Source of the DNA: DALYJJ01 sp033763935
GTDB taxonomy: Bacteria > Acidobacteriota > Terriglobia > Bryobacterales > Bryobacteraceae
NCBI GenBank assembly: GCA_033763935.1
Contig: JANRJO010000007.1
Span: 1-64,000 of the forward strand
Reading direction: 5' to 3'
Length of the DNA: 64,000 nt
Numbering within the stretch: the first letter of the stretch is position 1; each line of letters begins with the position of its first letter. The notes under the pieces were generated by a model that was not told where the DNA came from, searched no databases, and worked only from the letters and a program-made list of their open reading frames with translations. Positions 34,484-43,214 of the stretch are shown one piece after another. Both the position numbers and the translations under genes were made by a program.

Positions 34484-37242
34484 CAGCGAAGCGTTTCGCG
34501 AAGCCAGATGTTGCCGCGGAGCTCGCCTAATGCGACGACCACCACGCTGCCGCCGACGGCGAGGCGGGTACGGTCGTCAAAGCTTCTGAGGTGTTGGAAC
34601 GACCGGCGCACTTCATGGAAGTGGCGCACGGCTTCGGGCTCTCCTAGGGGCTTCTTGGTCGTTGGGTCGAGCCGTTGCGACCACACGCATCGCAGGCCGT
34701 CGCGCTCCGACAGGTAGTAGATGCGGTTCTCGTCGGGAGCCCACTGGGGGCCCTGGTGCACCGAGCGGCCGTCACTGACAGGCACCCACTGGTCGGGCGG
34801 GGCGGCTTTGCCGTTTTCGACGCGAGCGACGTAGAGCTGTGTGGCGTCCTGCGACTTGACGGCGTTGAAGACCACCCACGACCCGTCGCGAGAGAGATGG
34901 CCGCTGTAGAGGGCTTCTCGCGCCGGGACCAGGGTTCGCGGCTTACCGCCGGCCAGGTCGATCTCGCGAATGTCCTCGGGGGAATCGAACGGTTCGACGA
35001 GAACGCGCCGGCCGTCGAAGGAGATGTCAACGGGCGACCCGCAATTCCGGCAGATGGTGGAGGCTGCTCCGCCCTGGGTGGCGATGCGCGAGAGTTGATC
35101 GTCGTTATCGAGGAAGGCGATGGTGGCGCCGTCGCCGGAGAGGATGGGACTGAGGATGCGGCCGGCGCTGAGCAGGATGGTCTCGCGGCCGGAGGCGAGG
35201 TCGCGGATGCAGAGCGCGTTGGAACCGCTGCGGGCGGTGACGTAGGCGACTTTCGACGCGTCGCGAGACAAGGAGGGGAAGAACTCCCAGGAGAGATCGT
35301 CGGTGAGGCGTTGCAGGGGTGAGGAGGCGGGGGCGCCCGCGGGGATGGCCCAGAGGTCGAATTGAAGGGAAGTATCGGCGAAGGCGAGGCGGTTGGCGGT
35401 GGCGGCGGCGTAGGAGTCGGATCCGCTCCCGCTGGTGATCCTCGTCGGCGGTCCGGCGGGCCGGCGCCCATCCATCGGCAGCTCCCAGAGGTTCACCGCA
35501 TCTCCGGTTCGCGCGGAGAAGACGATGCTGCTGCCTTCGGGGCCGGAAGTCCAATCGGAGGGAAGGATGTGGTACTGCGTGAGCGGCACGGAAAGGCGAT
35601 CGGCGCGAAAGAGGGAGGGAGTGCCCAGAGGTGTTGGATCGCCTTTGGGGAAGGGCACGAGGTACCAGTCTGGAACGGGTTCCGCGGTGAGGTCGGCGCT
35701 CCGGCGGCCGAGGACAAGGGCGGCATCGCCTGCGGGAGACCACAGGGGATAGCCGGCGGCGGACAGCGCACCGCCCAGGGGTTCCGGCTGGCCACCGCCG
35801 GCGGGGATAACCCAGGCATGGGCGCGGCCGGAGGCGAGGCGGCTGCCGTCGCGCCCGGTCCAGTAGGCGACGTATTTACCGTCGGGGGAGAAGCGAGGAT
35901 TGCGGCCGCCCTGGACGAGCAACATCGGCTCGCCGCCGAGGGCCGGGACGATCCAGATGCTGCCTCCGTTCTTCTGGGAGCGGAAGACGATGCGGGTGCC
36001 GTCGGGAGAGAGGTGCGGGTCGGTCTCGTCGGCCGGGTCGCTGGTGACGCGAATGGGGGCGCGTCCTCCGATCTGCTGCACCCAGATGTCGAGGCTGCCG
36101 CCGGCGCGGTCTGAAGCGTAGGCGACCAGGCGGCCGTCGGCGGACAGTGACGGCGCGATGGTGAGACCGGTGTCGGCGGTGAGCGCAATCGTCCTGGTTC
36201 GCGGGGGCCCGGCAGGGGAACGACTCTTCCAGTAGAGTGCGCCGGCGAGAGCGCCGGCGAGCAGCAGCGCGAGCAAAGCGACAGCCTGCCATGCCCGATG
36301 ACGGGGTGGGGACTGCACAACGGCGGCAGGCGCGGGCTGCGCTGCGTCCTTCTCGATGAGTTCCAGCATCAGGCGCAAGTCCGCCGCGCTGCGCCAACGA
36401 GTTGCCGGATCTTTGCGGAGGCAGGTTTCGATCAGACGTTCGAGCGCGGGCGGAGTGTGAGGGGCAAGGGTGCGAAGCGGCGGGGGTTCGTTGCGAAGCA
36501 CGTTGGCGAGCGCGGCCGCGGGGGAGGCAGCGCCGAAGGCGGAGGCCCCGGTGGCCATTTCGTAGAGGACGCAGCCGAAGGCGAAGATGTCCGTGCGCGC
36601 GTCGACGGGCTTTCCCTCCGCCTGCTCAGGCGCCATGTAGCCGGAGGTGCCGGAGATGTAACCCTCGAGAGTCCGGGTCTCTTCCGCCTGCTCGTCGCCC
36701 TCGCGGGGGCCGCCTTTGGCGAGGCCGAAATCGACTACCTTGGCGGCGCCCCGGGCGGAGATCATCACGTTGCCCGGCTTTAAATCCCGGTGCACGATGC
36801 CCGCCTCGTGGGCGGCTGAAAGGGCGTCGGCGATTTGGATTGCCCAGGAGAAGAGCTGGGGCCGGGGTAGGCCGCCGGGCTTCAGGCGCTGCCGGAGGGT
36901 GCCGCCTTCCAGGAACTCCATGGCGATGAAGGCGTGGGGTCCGGCGAGGCCGACTTCATGGACGGTGACGATGTTGGGGTGATTGAGGGAGGAGGCAAGT
37001 TCGGCCTCCTGGAGGAGGCGGCGGCGGCTGCCGGGATCGTCGGCGTCGCCGGCGAGGATCTTCAAAGCGACGGTGCGGCGCAGGTCGGTGTCGAGGGCGC
37101 GGTACACGAGGCCGCTCCCGCCCTTTCCGATGAGGGCTTGCATTTCGTACCGGCCGAGCCGCTCGCCGGGGTTGAGGGGAGCGAAGGCGCGTGCGGGGTC
37201 AGGGGCGTTGGAAGATCGAGAACCGGGAGCGGACTCGGACAT
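34483..37242 (-). CDS. Ser/Thr protein kinase (PknB-like) fused to a TolB/PD40 propeller
   Basis: A 919-residue membrane kinase. The kinase domain (about 30-295) has the glycine loop GKGGSG (39-44), catalytic Lys 61 in VALKIL, HRDLKPGN (151-158) and DFG (171-173), so it should be active. One transmembrane helix lies near 318-337. The outer part is a TolB-like propeller of PD40 repeats (LSADGRLVAYASDRAGGSLDIW, LSPDGTRIVFRSQKNGGSIWIV and others). ATG 37242 is chosen because similarity begins there. The architecture is characteristic of acidobacterial sensor kinases; the propeller probably senses an envelope ligand. The following glycosyltransferase gene is translationally coupled. Confidence 0.92.
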   Translation of the reverse strand: MSESAPGSRSSNAPDPARAFAPLNPGERLGRYEMQALIGKGGSGLVYRALDTDLRRTVALKILAGDADDPGSRRRLLQEAELASSLNHPNIVTVHEVGLAGPHAFIAMEFLEGGTLRQRLKPGGLPRPQLFSWAIQIADALSAAHEAGIVHRDLKPGNVMISARGAAKVVDFGLAKGGPREGDEQAEETRTLEGYISGTSGYMAPEQAEGKPVDARTDIFAFGCVLYEMATGASAFGAASPAAALANVLRNEPPPLRTLAPHTPPALERLIETCLRKDPATRWRSAADLRLMLELIEKDAAQPAPAAVVQSPPRHRAWQAVALLALLLAGALAGALYWKSRSPAGPPRTRTIALTADTGLTIAPSLSADGRLVAYASDRAGGSLDIWVQQIGGRAPIRVTSDPADETDPHLSPDGTRIVFRSQKNGGSIWIVPALGGEPMLLVQGGRNPRFSPDGKYVAYWTGRDGSRLASGRAHAWVIPAGGGQPEPLGGALSAAGYPLWSPAGDAALVLGRRSADLTAEPVPDWYLVPFPKGDPTPLGTPSLFRADRLSVPLTQYHILPSDWTSGPEGSSIVFSARTGDAVNLWELPMDGRRPAGPPTRITSGSGSDSYAAATANRLAFADTSLQFDLWAIPAGAPASSPLQRLTDDLSWEFFPSLSRDASKVAYVTARSGSNALCIRDLASGRETILLSAGRILSPILSGDGATIAFLDNDDQLSRIATQGGAASTICRNCGSPVDISFDGRRVLVEPFDSPEDIREIDLAGGKPRTLVPAREALYSGHLSRDGSWVVFNAVKSQDATQLYVARVENGKAAPPDQWVPVSDGRSVHQGPQWAPDENRIYYLSERDGLRCVWSQRLDPTTKKPLGEPEAVRHFHEVRRSFQHLRSFDDRTRLAVGGSVVVVALGELRGNIWLRETLR

Positions 37243-37292
37243 TATCGGGAAGCGGCGACAGCCTTCGGCGGCATTGTAGCACTGGCAGGCGG

Positions 37293-39602
37293 CTAAGCCT
37301 CCGCCGCGGCGCCGGTTCGGGGAAGGGTGCGTGCGGTCACCTGTCGCAAGGCGGCGCGGAGTTCGGCGGTGGAGACGGGCTTGGCGAGGTGCGCGTCCAT
37401 TCCCGCGGCCAGGCACTCCTCGCGGTCGGAGGCCAGGGCGCTGGCAGTGAGGGCGATCACCGGGGTGGTCTGATTTGGCCCGGGGGACGCTCGCAGCCGG
37501 CGCGTTGCCTCGAGTCCATCCATTTCCGGCATCTGAACGTCCATGAGAACGGCGTCATACGGGTGCGCCTGCAGGCGATCGAGCCCGGCAGAACCGGTGA
37601 AGGCGATATCGACGAAGCAGTTCTCGGCCTCGAGCAGCCGCTGGGCGACCAGCATATTGATGCGATTGTCCTCGACGATCAGAACGCGAAGGCCGGGCGG
37701 CAAGGGATCCTCACCGGCGGGGGGCGGTTGGGGAGGGTCGCAGAGGGGAGCGGGCAGGATTACGGTGAAGGTCGAGCCCTGGCCGGGAGCCGATTGCACC
37801 GTGATGTCGCCCCCCATGGCGGTGACGATTTCGCGGGTAATGGCGAGACCGAGGCCAGAGCCGCCAAACTGGCGCGTGTCGCTGCTGTCGATCTGATAGA
37901 AGCGCTCAAATATGCGGGCCAGGTGGTCGGGTGGGATTCCGACGCCGGTGTCGCTGACGTCCAGGCGGAGGCGTTCGCTGCCCGAGCTCGAGACATTCAC
38001 GCGGACAGTGCCGGCGGGAGTGAACTTGACGGCGTTAAGGGTGAGGTTCAGCAGAACCTGGCGGAGGCGGTCGTAGTCAAGGGAGGCCCAGCCAGGAACA
38101 TCTTCGGCGACGGAGGACTGGAGGGCGACCTCGGAGGGAACGCTGGGGGCGAGCGTGCGGATGGCGGCGCCGACCAACTCGCGCACCTGGACGGGCCGGG
38201 GCCGGATCTCGAGCCTGCCGCTTTCGATACGGGAGATCTCGAGGACGTCATTGAGCAGGGCGAGCAAGGAGCGGGCCGAGACGTGGGCGGCGCTCAGAGC
38301 CTCACGCTGCTGGCCGGACAAGGGAGAGGCGAGGAGCAGTTCGGTGGCGCCGAGGACACCGTTCATCGGCGTTCGCAGTTCGTGGCCCATGTTGGCGACG
38401 AAGCGCCGCTTGGCCTCGTCCGCGGCCCGGGCGGCTTCGAGGGCCGTTTCCAACTGGCGGTTGCGCTCTAACAGGGTCCCATTCGATTCCGACAGAGCGC
38501 GTTCGGCGGTTCGGCGTCTCCAGGTGTTGACGATGAGCCCGGCGATGATGGCGAACTGGGCAACGGCCGCTGCGAGGCCAAGGAAGATCCAGCGCCGGGA
38601 CTCGCGGAGGCCGGCGCTGTCGTCGTTGATGAGGACGACGCCTGGGGGCAGATCACTCACGCTGAGGCGGAACCGCGGCAGCTGCCGGGCATCGAACACG
38701 ACGGGACTATAGTCGTCGATCTGGACGGGGATGGAGGCGGGCGACTCGCCGGCAAGCAGGCGGCGCACAATCTCGCCGAGGAGGGCGCCGTGGTGAAGGC
38801 CGCCGTTGGGACTGCCGGCGAGAAAGCCGAGCCCCGGTTCGGTAGCCAGGCCGTACACCGGGACGGGCGCGGCGGCGGCGATGCGCTGCGCTTCATAGCC
38901 GGGGGGCCGAACGTCGCCATTGCGGTCGGGGCCAAGGCGGGAGTGGAAGAGTAGGCTGTCGGGTGGCAGGGCGCGCAACTGCTGGAGCAGGCCGTCGAAG
39001 GTATCGTCGCCGCCGCGGAAGACTCGAACGGCGAGCCCGCGCCGGGCGGCCTCCGACTGAACGCTGGTGAAGAGCGTATTGCTGAGGGGCGACTGGTCAG
39101 TGAGGAATACCGCCTGGGTCACGCCCGGGTGGAGGCGAAAGGCGATCTTGACCATCTCGCTGGTGGAGAAGCGCTCGAGCACGCCGGTGAAGCGGGCGCG
39201 TGGGGCGCGCGCGACGAGGGACTGCTGATTCACGCCGGAGAAGGCGACCGGGGTGTTGGGGAAGAGGTGGGGGTGATTGAGGAGAAGCTCGAGGGCGGCG
39301 TCGTCGGTGGCGATCACGAGATCGTAGCGGCGCTGGGAGTAGACGGCGGCGTAGTGTTCGAGGAAGCCGGAAGCGTGGCCGGGGTTGCGTTCGGCGTCGA
39401 GGAAGACGGTCCAGGTATTGGCGGTGTAGGGAGATCGTTCCAGGTGCCTGAGCATGCCTCGGATCTGGTCTTCGGTCCATTCGTTCGAGGGATGGTAGGA
39501 GTGGAGGACGAAGATCTCGAAGGGACGCGCGAGGGCCGGCGACGCGGCGGCGTAGAAGAGGAGCAACAGGGCAAGCCGACCACCGAAGATGGTCATGAAC
39601 AT
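37293..39602 (-). CDS. Hybrid histidine kinase with ABC-substrate-binding sensor and receiver domain
   Basis: About 769 residues starting MFMTIFGGRLALLLLFYAAASPALA (signal/anchor). Residues 30-310 resemble the ABC_sub_bind periplasmic fold (IFVLHSYHPSNEWTEDQIRGM, LVIATDDAALELLL, PVAFSGVNQQ). A transmembrane helix (WIFLGLAAAVAQFAIIAGLIV) leads to a HisKA box FVANMGHELRTPMNGVLG, an HATPase (N-box LNAVKFTP, DTGVGIPP, GGSGLGLAI) and a C-terminal receiver with phosphoacceptor Asp in AVLMDVQMPEMDG. No output regulator is adjacent. The frame extends upstream through the tRNA gene to 39737, which is an artefact. Confidence 0.92.
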   Translation of the reverse strand: MFMTIFGGRLALLLLFYAAASPALARPFEIFVLHSYHPSNEWTEDQIRGMLRHLERSPYTANTWTVFLDAERNPGHASGFLEHYAAVYSQRRYDLVIATDDAALELLLNHPHLFPNTPVAFSGVNQQSLVARAPRARFTGVLERFSTSEMVKIAFRLHPGVTQAVFLTDQSPLSNTLFTSVQSEAARRGLAVRVFRGGDDTFDGLLQQLRALPPDSLLFHSRLGPDRNGDVRPPGYEAQRIAAAAPVPVYGLATEPGLGFLAGSPNGGLHHGALLGEIVRRLLAGESPASIPVQIDDYSPVVFDARQLPRFRLSVSDLPPGVVLINDDSAGLRESRRWIFLGLAAAVAQFAIIAGLIVNTWRRRTAERALSESNGTLLERNRQLETALEAARAADEAKRRFVANMGHELRTPMNGVLGATELLLASPLSGQQREALSAAHVSARSLLALLNDVLEISRIESGRLEIRPRPVQVRELVGAAIRTLAPSVPSEVALQSSVAEDVPGWASLDYDRLRQVLLNLTLNAVKFTPAGTVRVNVSSSGSERLRLDVSDTGVGIPPDHLARIFERFYQIDSSDTRQFGGSGLGLAITREIVTAMGGDITVQSAPGQGSTFTVILPAPLCDPPQPPPAGEDPLPPGLRVLIVEDNRINMLVAQRLLEAENCFVDIAFTGSAGLDRLQAHPYDAVLMDVQMPEMDGLEATRRLRASPGPNQTTPVIALTASALASDREECLAAGMDAHLAKPVSTAELRAALRQVTARTLPRTGAAAEA

Positions 39603-39682
39603 GAGATTTGAACCGTGCCTTGACCTCTTACTCCCGCGCGACGTTGCCCGGCTTTCGTCGAGTGGCCGGGGCGGGGGGAGAA

Positions 39683-39758
39683 TGGTGGGCCCTGTTGGAT
39701 TCGAACCAACGACCAACGGATTATGAGTCCGCTGCACTAACCGCTGTGCTAAGGGCCC
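39683..39758 (-). tRNA. tRNA with CAU anticodon, most likely tRNA-Ile2 (lysidine type)
   Basis: A full 76-base cloverleaf on the minus strand. Acceptor GGGCCCT pairs with AGGGCCC; the D-stem is GCAC/GTGC; the anticodon stem GCGGA/TCCGT carries loop CTCATAA (anticodon CAT); the T-arm is GTTGG-TTCGAAT-CCAAC, and CCA is encoded. Among CAU tRNAs the acceptor start GGGCCCTTAGC and the C4-G69, C5-G68 pairs resemble bacterial tRNA-Ile2 (modified by TilS) rather than elongator or initiator Met. The tRNA is certain; the Ile2 identity is an inference. Confidence 0.93.
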
Positions 39759-39777
39759 GTTTCTTTACTCTATCAAG

Positions 39778-40683
39778 CTATTTGTCGCCTTCCGCCACCA
39801 GCAGGCGGCGCGCCTCCTGCAATTGCACGCGGTGTTCGTCGGTGACTTTCGGGTAGTGGAGGTCCATTCCCTGGAGTGCCTTTACGATGACCGCCGCGGT
39901 TGCCAGGCGCATGAACGGCTTGTCGTCGGCGGGGATGACATACCAGGGGGCGAACTTGGTGCTGGTGGCGCTGAGGCAGTCTTCGTAGGCGCGCATGTAC
40001 TGGCGCCAGTGCTGCCGCTCCTGGACGTCGGCGCCGCTGAACTTCCAGTTCTTTTCGGGTTTGTCGATGCGCTCGAGGAAGCGACGCTTCTGTTCCTGCT
40101 TCGAAACGTGAAGGAAGAACTTGAGAATCACGGTGCCGTTGCGATGGAGGTAGCGCTCGAAGTTCACGATCTCTTCGTAGCGGTGTTCCCAGATGCGGGG
40201 ACCCATGAACCTGGGCGGCAGCTTCTGGCGCTCCAGGATTGCGGGGTGCACGCGCGCCACCAGGACTTCCTCATAGTAGGACCGATTGAAGATGCCGATG
40301 CGGCCGCGCTCGGGCAGCTCTTTCACGCAGCGCCACAGGTAGTCGTGGTCCAGCTCGTGCGAGGTGGGGGCCTTGAAGCTCGAGACCTGGCAGCCCTGGG
40401 GATTGATGCCGGACATGACGTGCTTGATGGTCCCGTCTTTGCCGGCGGCATCCATGGCTTGAAAGATAATCAGGAGCGCGTAGCGGTCCTGCGCATACAA
40501 CATGTCCTGGTACTCGGCGAGGAGGCGAACGCTTTCCGACAGCAGGGCAGCGGACTCGTCCTTTTCCCTCTTGCCGTCCCGGAACGTGGGATCGTAATCC
40601 TTGCCGAGGGAGACGCGTTTCTTGGGCGGAACGCAGAAACGCGGAATGAGCTTGTCGATCGAGTGCAGAGGAGCCGACTTCAT
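39778..40683 (-). CDS. ppk2: Polyphosphate kinase 2 family protein
   Basis: A 301-residue PPK2. LLIIFQAMDAAGKDGTIKHVM has the Walker A; GIFNRSYYEEVLVARVHP the conserved Arg/Tyr segment; GTVILKFFLHVSKQEQKRRFLER the Walker B and lid; NWKFSGADVQERQHW is typical of the PPK2 core. PPK2 enzymes move phosphate between polyphosphate and nucleotides, mostly making NDP/NTP. Length and sequence fit a one-domain class (I or III); I cannot tell AMP from ADP preference. It is a single gene just upstream of the tRNA, on the same strand. Confidence 0.93.
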   Translation of the reverse strand: MKSAPLHSIDKLIPRFCVPPKKRVSLGKDYDPTFRDGKREKDESAALLSESVRLLAEYQDMLYAQDRYALLIIFQAMDAAGKDGTIKHVMSGINPQGCQVSSFKAPTSHELDHDYLWRCVKELPERGRIGIFNRSYYEEVLVARVHPAILERQKLPPRFMGPRIWEHRYEEIVNFERYLHRNGTVILKFFLHVSKQEQKRRFLERIDKPEKNWKFSGADVQERQHWRQYMRAYEDCLSATSTKFAPWYVIPADDKPFMRLATAAVIVKALQGMDLHYPKVTDEHRVQLQEARRLLVAEGDK

Positions 40684-40719
40684 GACAGGTCCGAAGCTAT
40701 CGACAAAGGCGCCTTCGTG

Positions 40720-42006
40720 TCAACGTAAGGCGGCGAGAATGTCGCCCCTTTGACGCAGCACGGCCAGGCGCGCCTGCTCGACGGTGCGCAGGGCGTCATG
40801 GAAGGCGATCCAGCGCTCGTTCTCGACGAAGCGCGCCTCCTCGATCTGCCGCTGGGTGGCGCGCCCCTCTTCCAGCTGCGCGAGCAGGACCGAGAGCTGT
40901 TCGCGGGAGAGATCGAGATCAAGGCGGGCGATGTCGCGCGCGCCTTCCGCCTCGCGCAGGTCACGCAGAGCCCGGCGTGAATCGAGGGTAATGCGATTCC
41001 GGGTCTGGGCGATCTGGGTCTTGAGTTTCTGCTCTTCGATGGTGGCGCGGGTGGTCTCGGCGGCGGCGGCGGCACCGGGGAGGATGGGCAGTTGGAAGCT
41101 GGCGCCGAGCTGCCAGTTGTGGCGTTCGAAGCGATTGAAGAAATCCTCGTAGTTATTGAAGCGGGAGAGCAGCGCGTACTGGGCGACGAGGTCGATGCGG
41201 GGGAGCCGGGAGGCTTTGCCGGAGCGTACCTCGAGGCCCTTGGCGAGCAGCGAGGATTCCAGGCGGCGCAGTTCGCGGCTGTTCCGGAGGGCCTCCTCGA
41301 CGAGCACCTCTTCGCTAGTCGGCAGGTCCGGCAGGGGGCGTGCCTCGCCGGCAGGCACGACGCGGTCGGCGGGGCCCAAGCCGAGCACACCGGCGAGCGC
41401 GGCCGAGGAGGTTTCGCGCTCGCCGGCAAGCACGGCAGAGCGCTGGCGGGCGCGGGCGGCGTTCAGCTTGGCGCGCGTCTCCTCGAGGGGCAGCTCGCGC
41501 CCCTCGGCGACGCGCGCGCGCACTGTCTCGAGCACTTTGTCGAGGCTCTCGACCTGACGGCGGGCGAGGTCTTCATTGCGGGCGGCGCGTTCGAGATCGA
41601 GGAAGAGGTCGGCGGTTCGCTGGGCGACTTCGTCGCGGCGCGCCTGGGTGTCGAACTGGGCGCCGCGGGCGCTCTCGCGGGCGGCGGCGAGCCGGTAGCT
41701 CAAGGGCCGGTTAAAGAGGTTTTGCAGTACACGCGCCTGGAGGATGGCAGGGGCCGCTCCCTCGATACTCAGCGGGAAGCCGCTGGTCCAGGCGAGGCCG
41801 CTTCCCACCACGGCGCGTGGCACGAAGGGGTCGCGCGCGACCTTCGCGTCCTGGGCGGCGCGCTGCTCATCCAGCCGGGCGAGCAGGATGTCGGGATTCT
41901 GGCGAAGGGCCAGTTCGACCGCCTGCTTGAGGGTCAGCGTGTGCGTCTCGGCCGCAGCGGCGAGAGCGCCGCAGAAGGTGAGAAGGGCAAAGCGAGTGAG
42001 CATCAC
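40720..42006 (-). CDS. TolC-family outer membrane efflux protein
   Basis: A 428-residue protein with signal peptide (LTRFALLTFCGALAAAAE). TLTLKQAVELALRQNPDILLARLDEQRA is the TolC opening, and the two OEP repeats contain long coiled-coil helices (DEVAQRTADLFLDLERAARNEDLARRQVES; then DSRRALRDLREAEGARDIARLDL). It forms a trimeric channel with tunnel through the periplasm. Its start overlaps the ABC permease stop (ATGA), suggesting they form one export system; the ATPase and membrane fusion partner are not in this window. Confidence 0.9.
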   Translation of the reverse strand: MMLTRFALLTFCGALAAAAETHTLTLKQAVELALRQNPDILLARLDEQRAAQDAKVARDPFVPRAVVGSGLAWTSGFPLSIEGAAPAILQARVLQNLFNRPLSYRLAAARESARGAQFDTQARRDEVAQRTADLFLDLERAARNEDLARRQVESLDKVLETVRARVAEGRELPLEETRAKLNAARARQRSAVLAGERETSSAALAGVLGLGPADRVVPAGEARPLPDLPTSEEVLVEEALRNSRELRRLESSLLAKGLEVRSGKASRLPRIDLVAQYALLSRFNNYEDFFNRFERHNWQLGASFQLPILPGAAAAAETTRATIEEQKLKTQIAQTRNRITLDSRRALRDLREAEGARDIARLDLDLSREQLSVLLAQLEEGRATQRQIEEARFVENERWIAFHDALRTVEQARLAVLRQRGDILAALR

Positions 42007-43208
42007 TCATAGCGTAGCGCCTCGGTCGGATTCAGCCTCGATGCGCGATTGGCGGGCAGGAGGCCGAAGACGAGGCCCACGATGAATGACACGCCAAAGG
42101 CAATGATGACCGACAGCGGCGAGATGGGAACATGAATGCCCTCCACCAGGAGGTTGACGGCCAGGGGGCCGGCAACGCCGAACAGGATGCCGATCAGGCC
42201 GCCGCCGATGGAGATCAGCACCGCTTCAAAGAGGAATTGCTGGAGCACTTCGTGGCGGGAGGCGCCGATGGCCATGCGCACGCCGATCTCGCGGGTGCGC
42301 TCGGTTACGGTGACCAGCATGATGTTCATGATGCCGATGCCGGAGATGATGAGGGCGATCGCGGACACCAGGATCAGGACGATGGTGAGGATGAGAGCGA
42401 TGTTCTTCGCGGCGTCCAGGATGGCCGTTAGCGTTTCCACCTTGTAGCGGGCTCCGGGGCGGTGCCGGCCTTCGAGAATCGTCTTCACCTGGGCGGCGAG
42501 CGGTTCGACGTCTTCCGGCGAACGAGCCTGCACGTAGAGCGGGTCTACGCGTTCGACGGGATTGAAGTAGCGGATGACGGTGATGGGGATGAGGACGGTC
42601 TCACTGCTCAGCTCGCTCAGGCCGAAGGTGGACGTCCGTTCACGAAAGGTGCCGATGACGGTGAATTGAAGGCCGGAAAGCTTGAGGCTCTGTCCGATGG
42701 CGGCCTGCCTGCCGCCGTAGAGGCGGCGGGCGAGGTCGTCGGTCAGCATGGCCACCTTCTGGCGGAGGGTGACGTCGCTCGAGTCCATAAAGCGGCCGGC
42801 GGTGACGGCGAGGTTGCGGACCAACTGATACTGGTCGTCGGAGCCGATGATGCGGATGTCTTCGGGCCTGCCGTTGAAGTACAGGCGGTCGTAGTTGGTC
42901 ATCACGCCCGTTACGGCGAGTGCCCGGGAGCCGACCTGCTGCCGCACGGCGTCGATGTCGGCCAGCTTGACGAAGTCGGCCTCCACCTTCATCGCGGTGT
43001 TCGAGCCGGCCTCGTAATAGGCGTAGACGAGGTTGGAGCCGATGGCGCGGATCTGGTCCAGGATGTAGTCGCGGCTGGTGAGGGAGATGGTGACGACGAG
43101 GATGACGGAAGCGTTTCCGATGACCAGGCCGAGGGCTGTCAGGAGGGTACGGATCTTGTTGGCCCGGAGCGCTTCGTAGCTGAAGCGAAACGCTTCGCCG
43201 ACATTCAT
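42003..43208 (-). CDS. MacB-like ABC transporter permease (FtsX superfamily)
   Basis: A 401-residue permease. RFSYEALRANKIRTLLTALGLVIGNASVILVV is the first transmembrane block, a periplasmic MacB core domain follows (FVKLADIDAVRQQVGS to YFNPVERVDPLYVQARS), and the FtsX block holds LIISGIGIMNIMLVTVTERTREIGVRMAIGAS and ends NRASRLNPTEALRYE. Four helices in all. It is followed by TolC (ATGA overlap) and preceded by a TPR gene (6-base gap). No ATP-binding subunit is adjacent, so it must borrow one or be distal to it. Confidence 0.92.
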   Translation of the reverse strand: MNVGEAFRFSYEALRANKIRTLLTALGLVIGNASVILVVTISLTSRDYILDQIRAIGSNLVYAYYEAGSNTAMKVEADFVKLADIDAVRQQVGSRALAVTGVMTNYDRLYFNGRPEDIRIIGSDDQYQLVRNLAVTAGRFMDSSDVTLRQKVAMLTDDLARRLYGGRQAAIGQSLKLSGLQFTVIGTFRERTSTFGLSELSSETVLIPITVIRYFNPVERVDPLYVQARSPEDVEPLAAQVKTILEGRHRPGARYKVETLTAILDAAKNIALILTIVLILVSAIALIISGIGIMNIMLVTVTERTREIGVRMAIGASRHEVLQQFLFEAVLISIGGGLIGILFGVAGPLAVNLLVEGIHVPISPLSVIIAFGVSFIVGLVFGLLPANRASRLNPTEALRYE

Positions 43209-43214
43209 GGTGCG

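Noticed and set aside
39608..39856. Plus-strand 82-residue frame containing LLDSNQRPTDYESAAL
   Set aside because: This is the familiar false translation of the tRNA antisense strand at 39683-39758.
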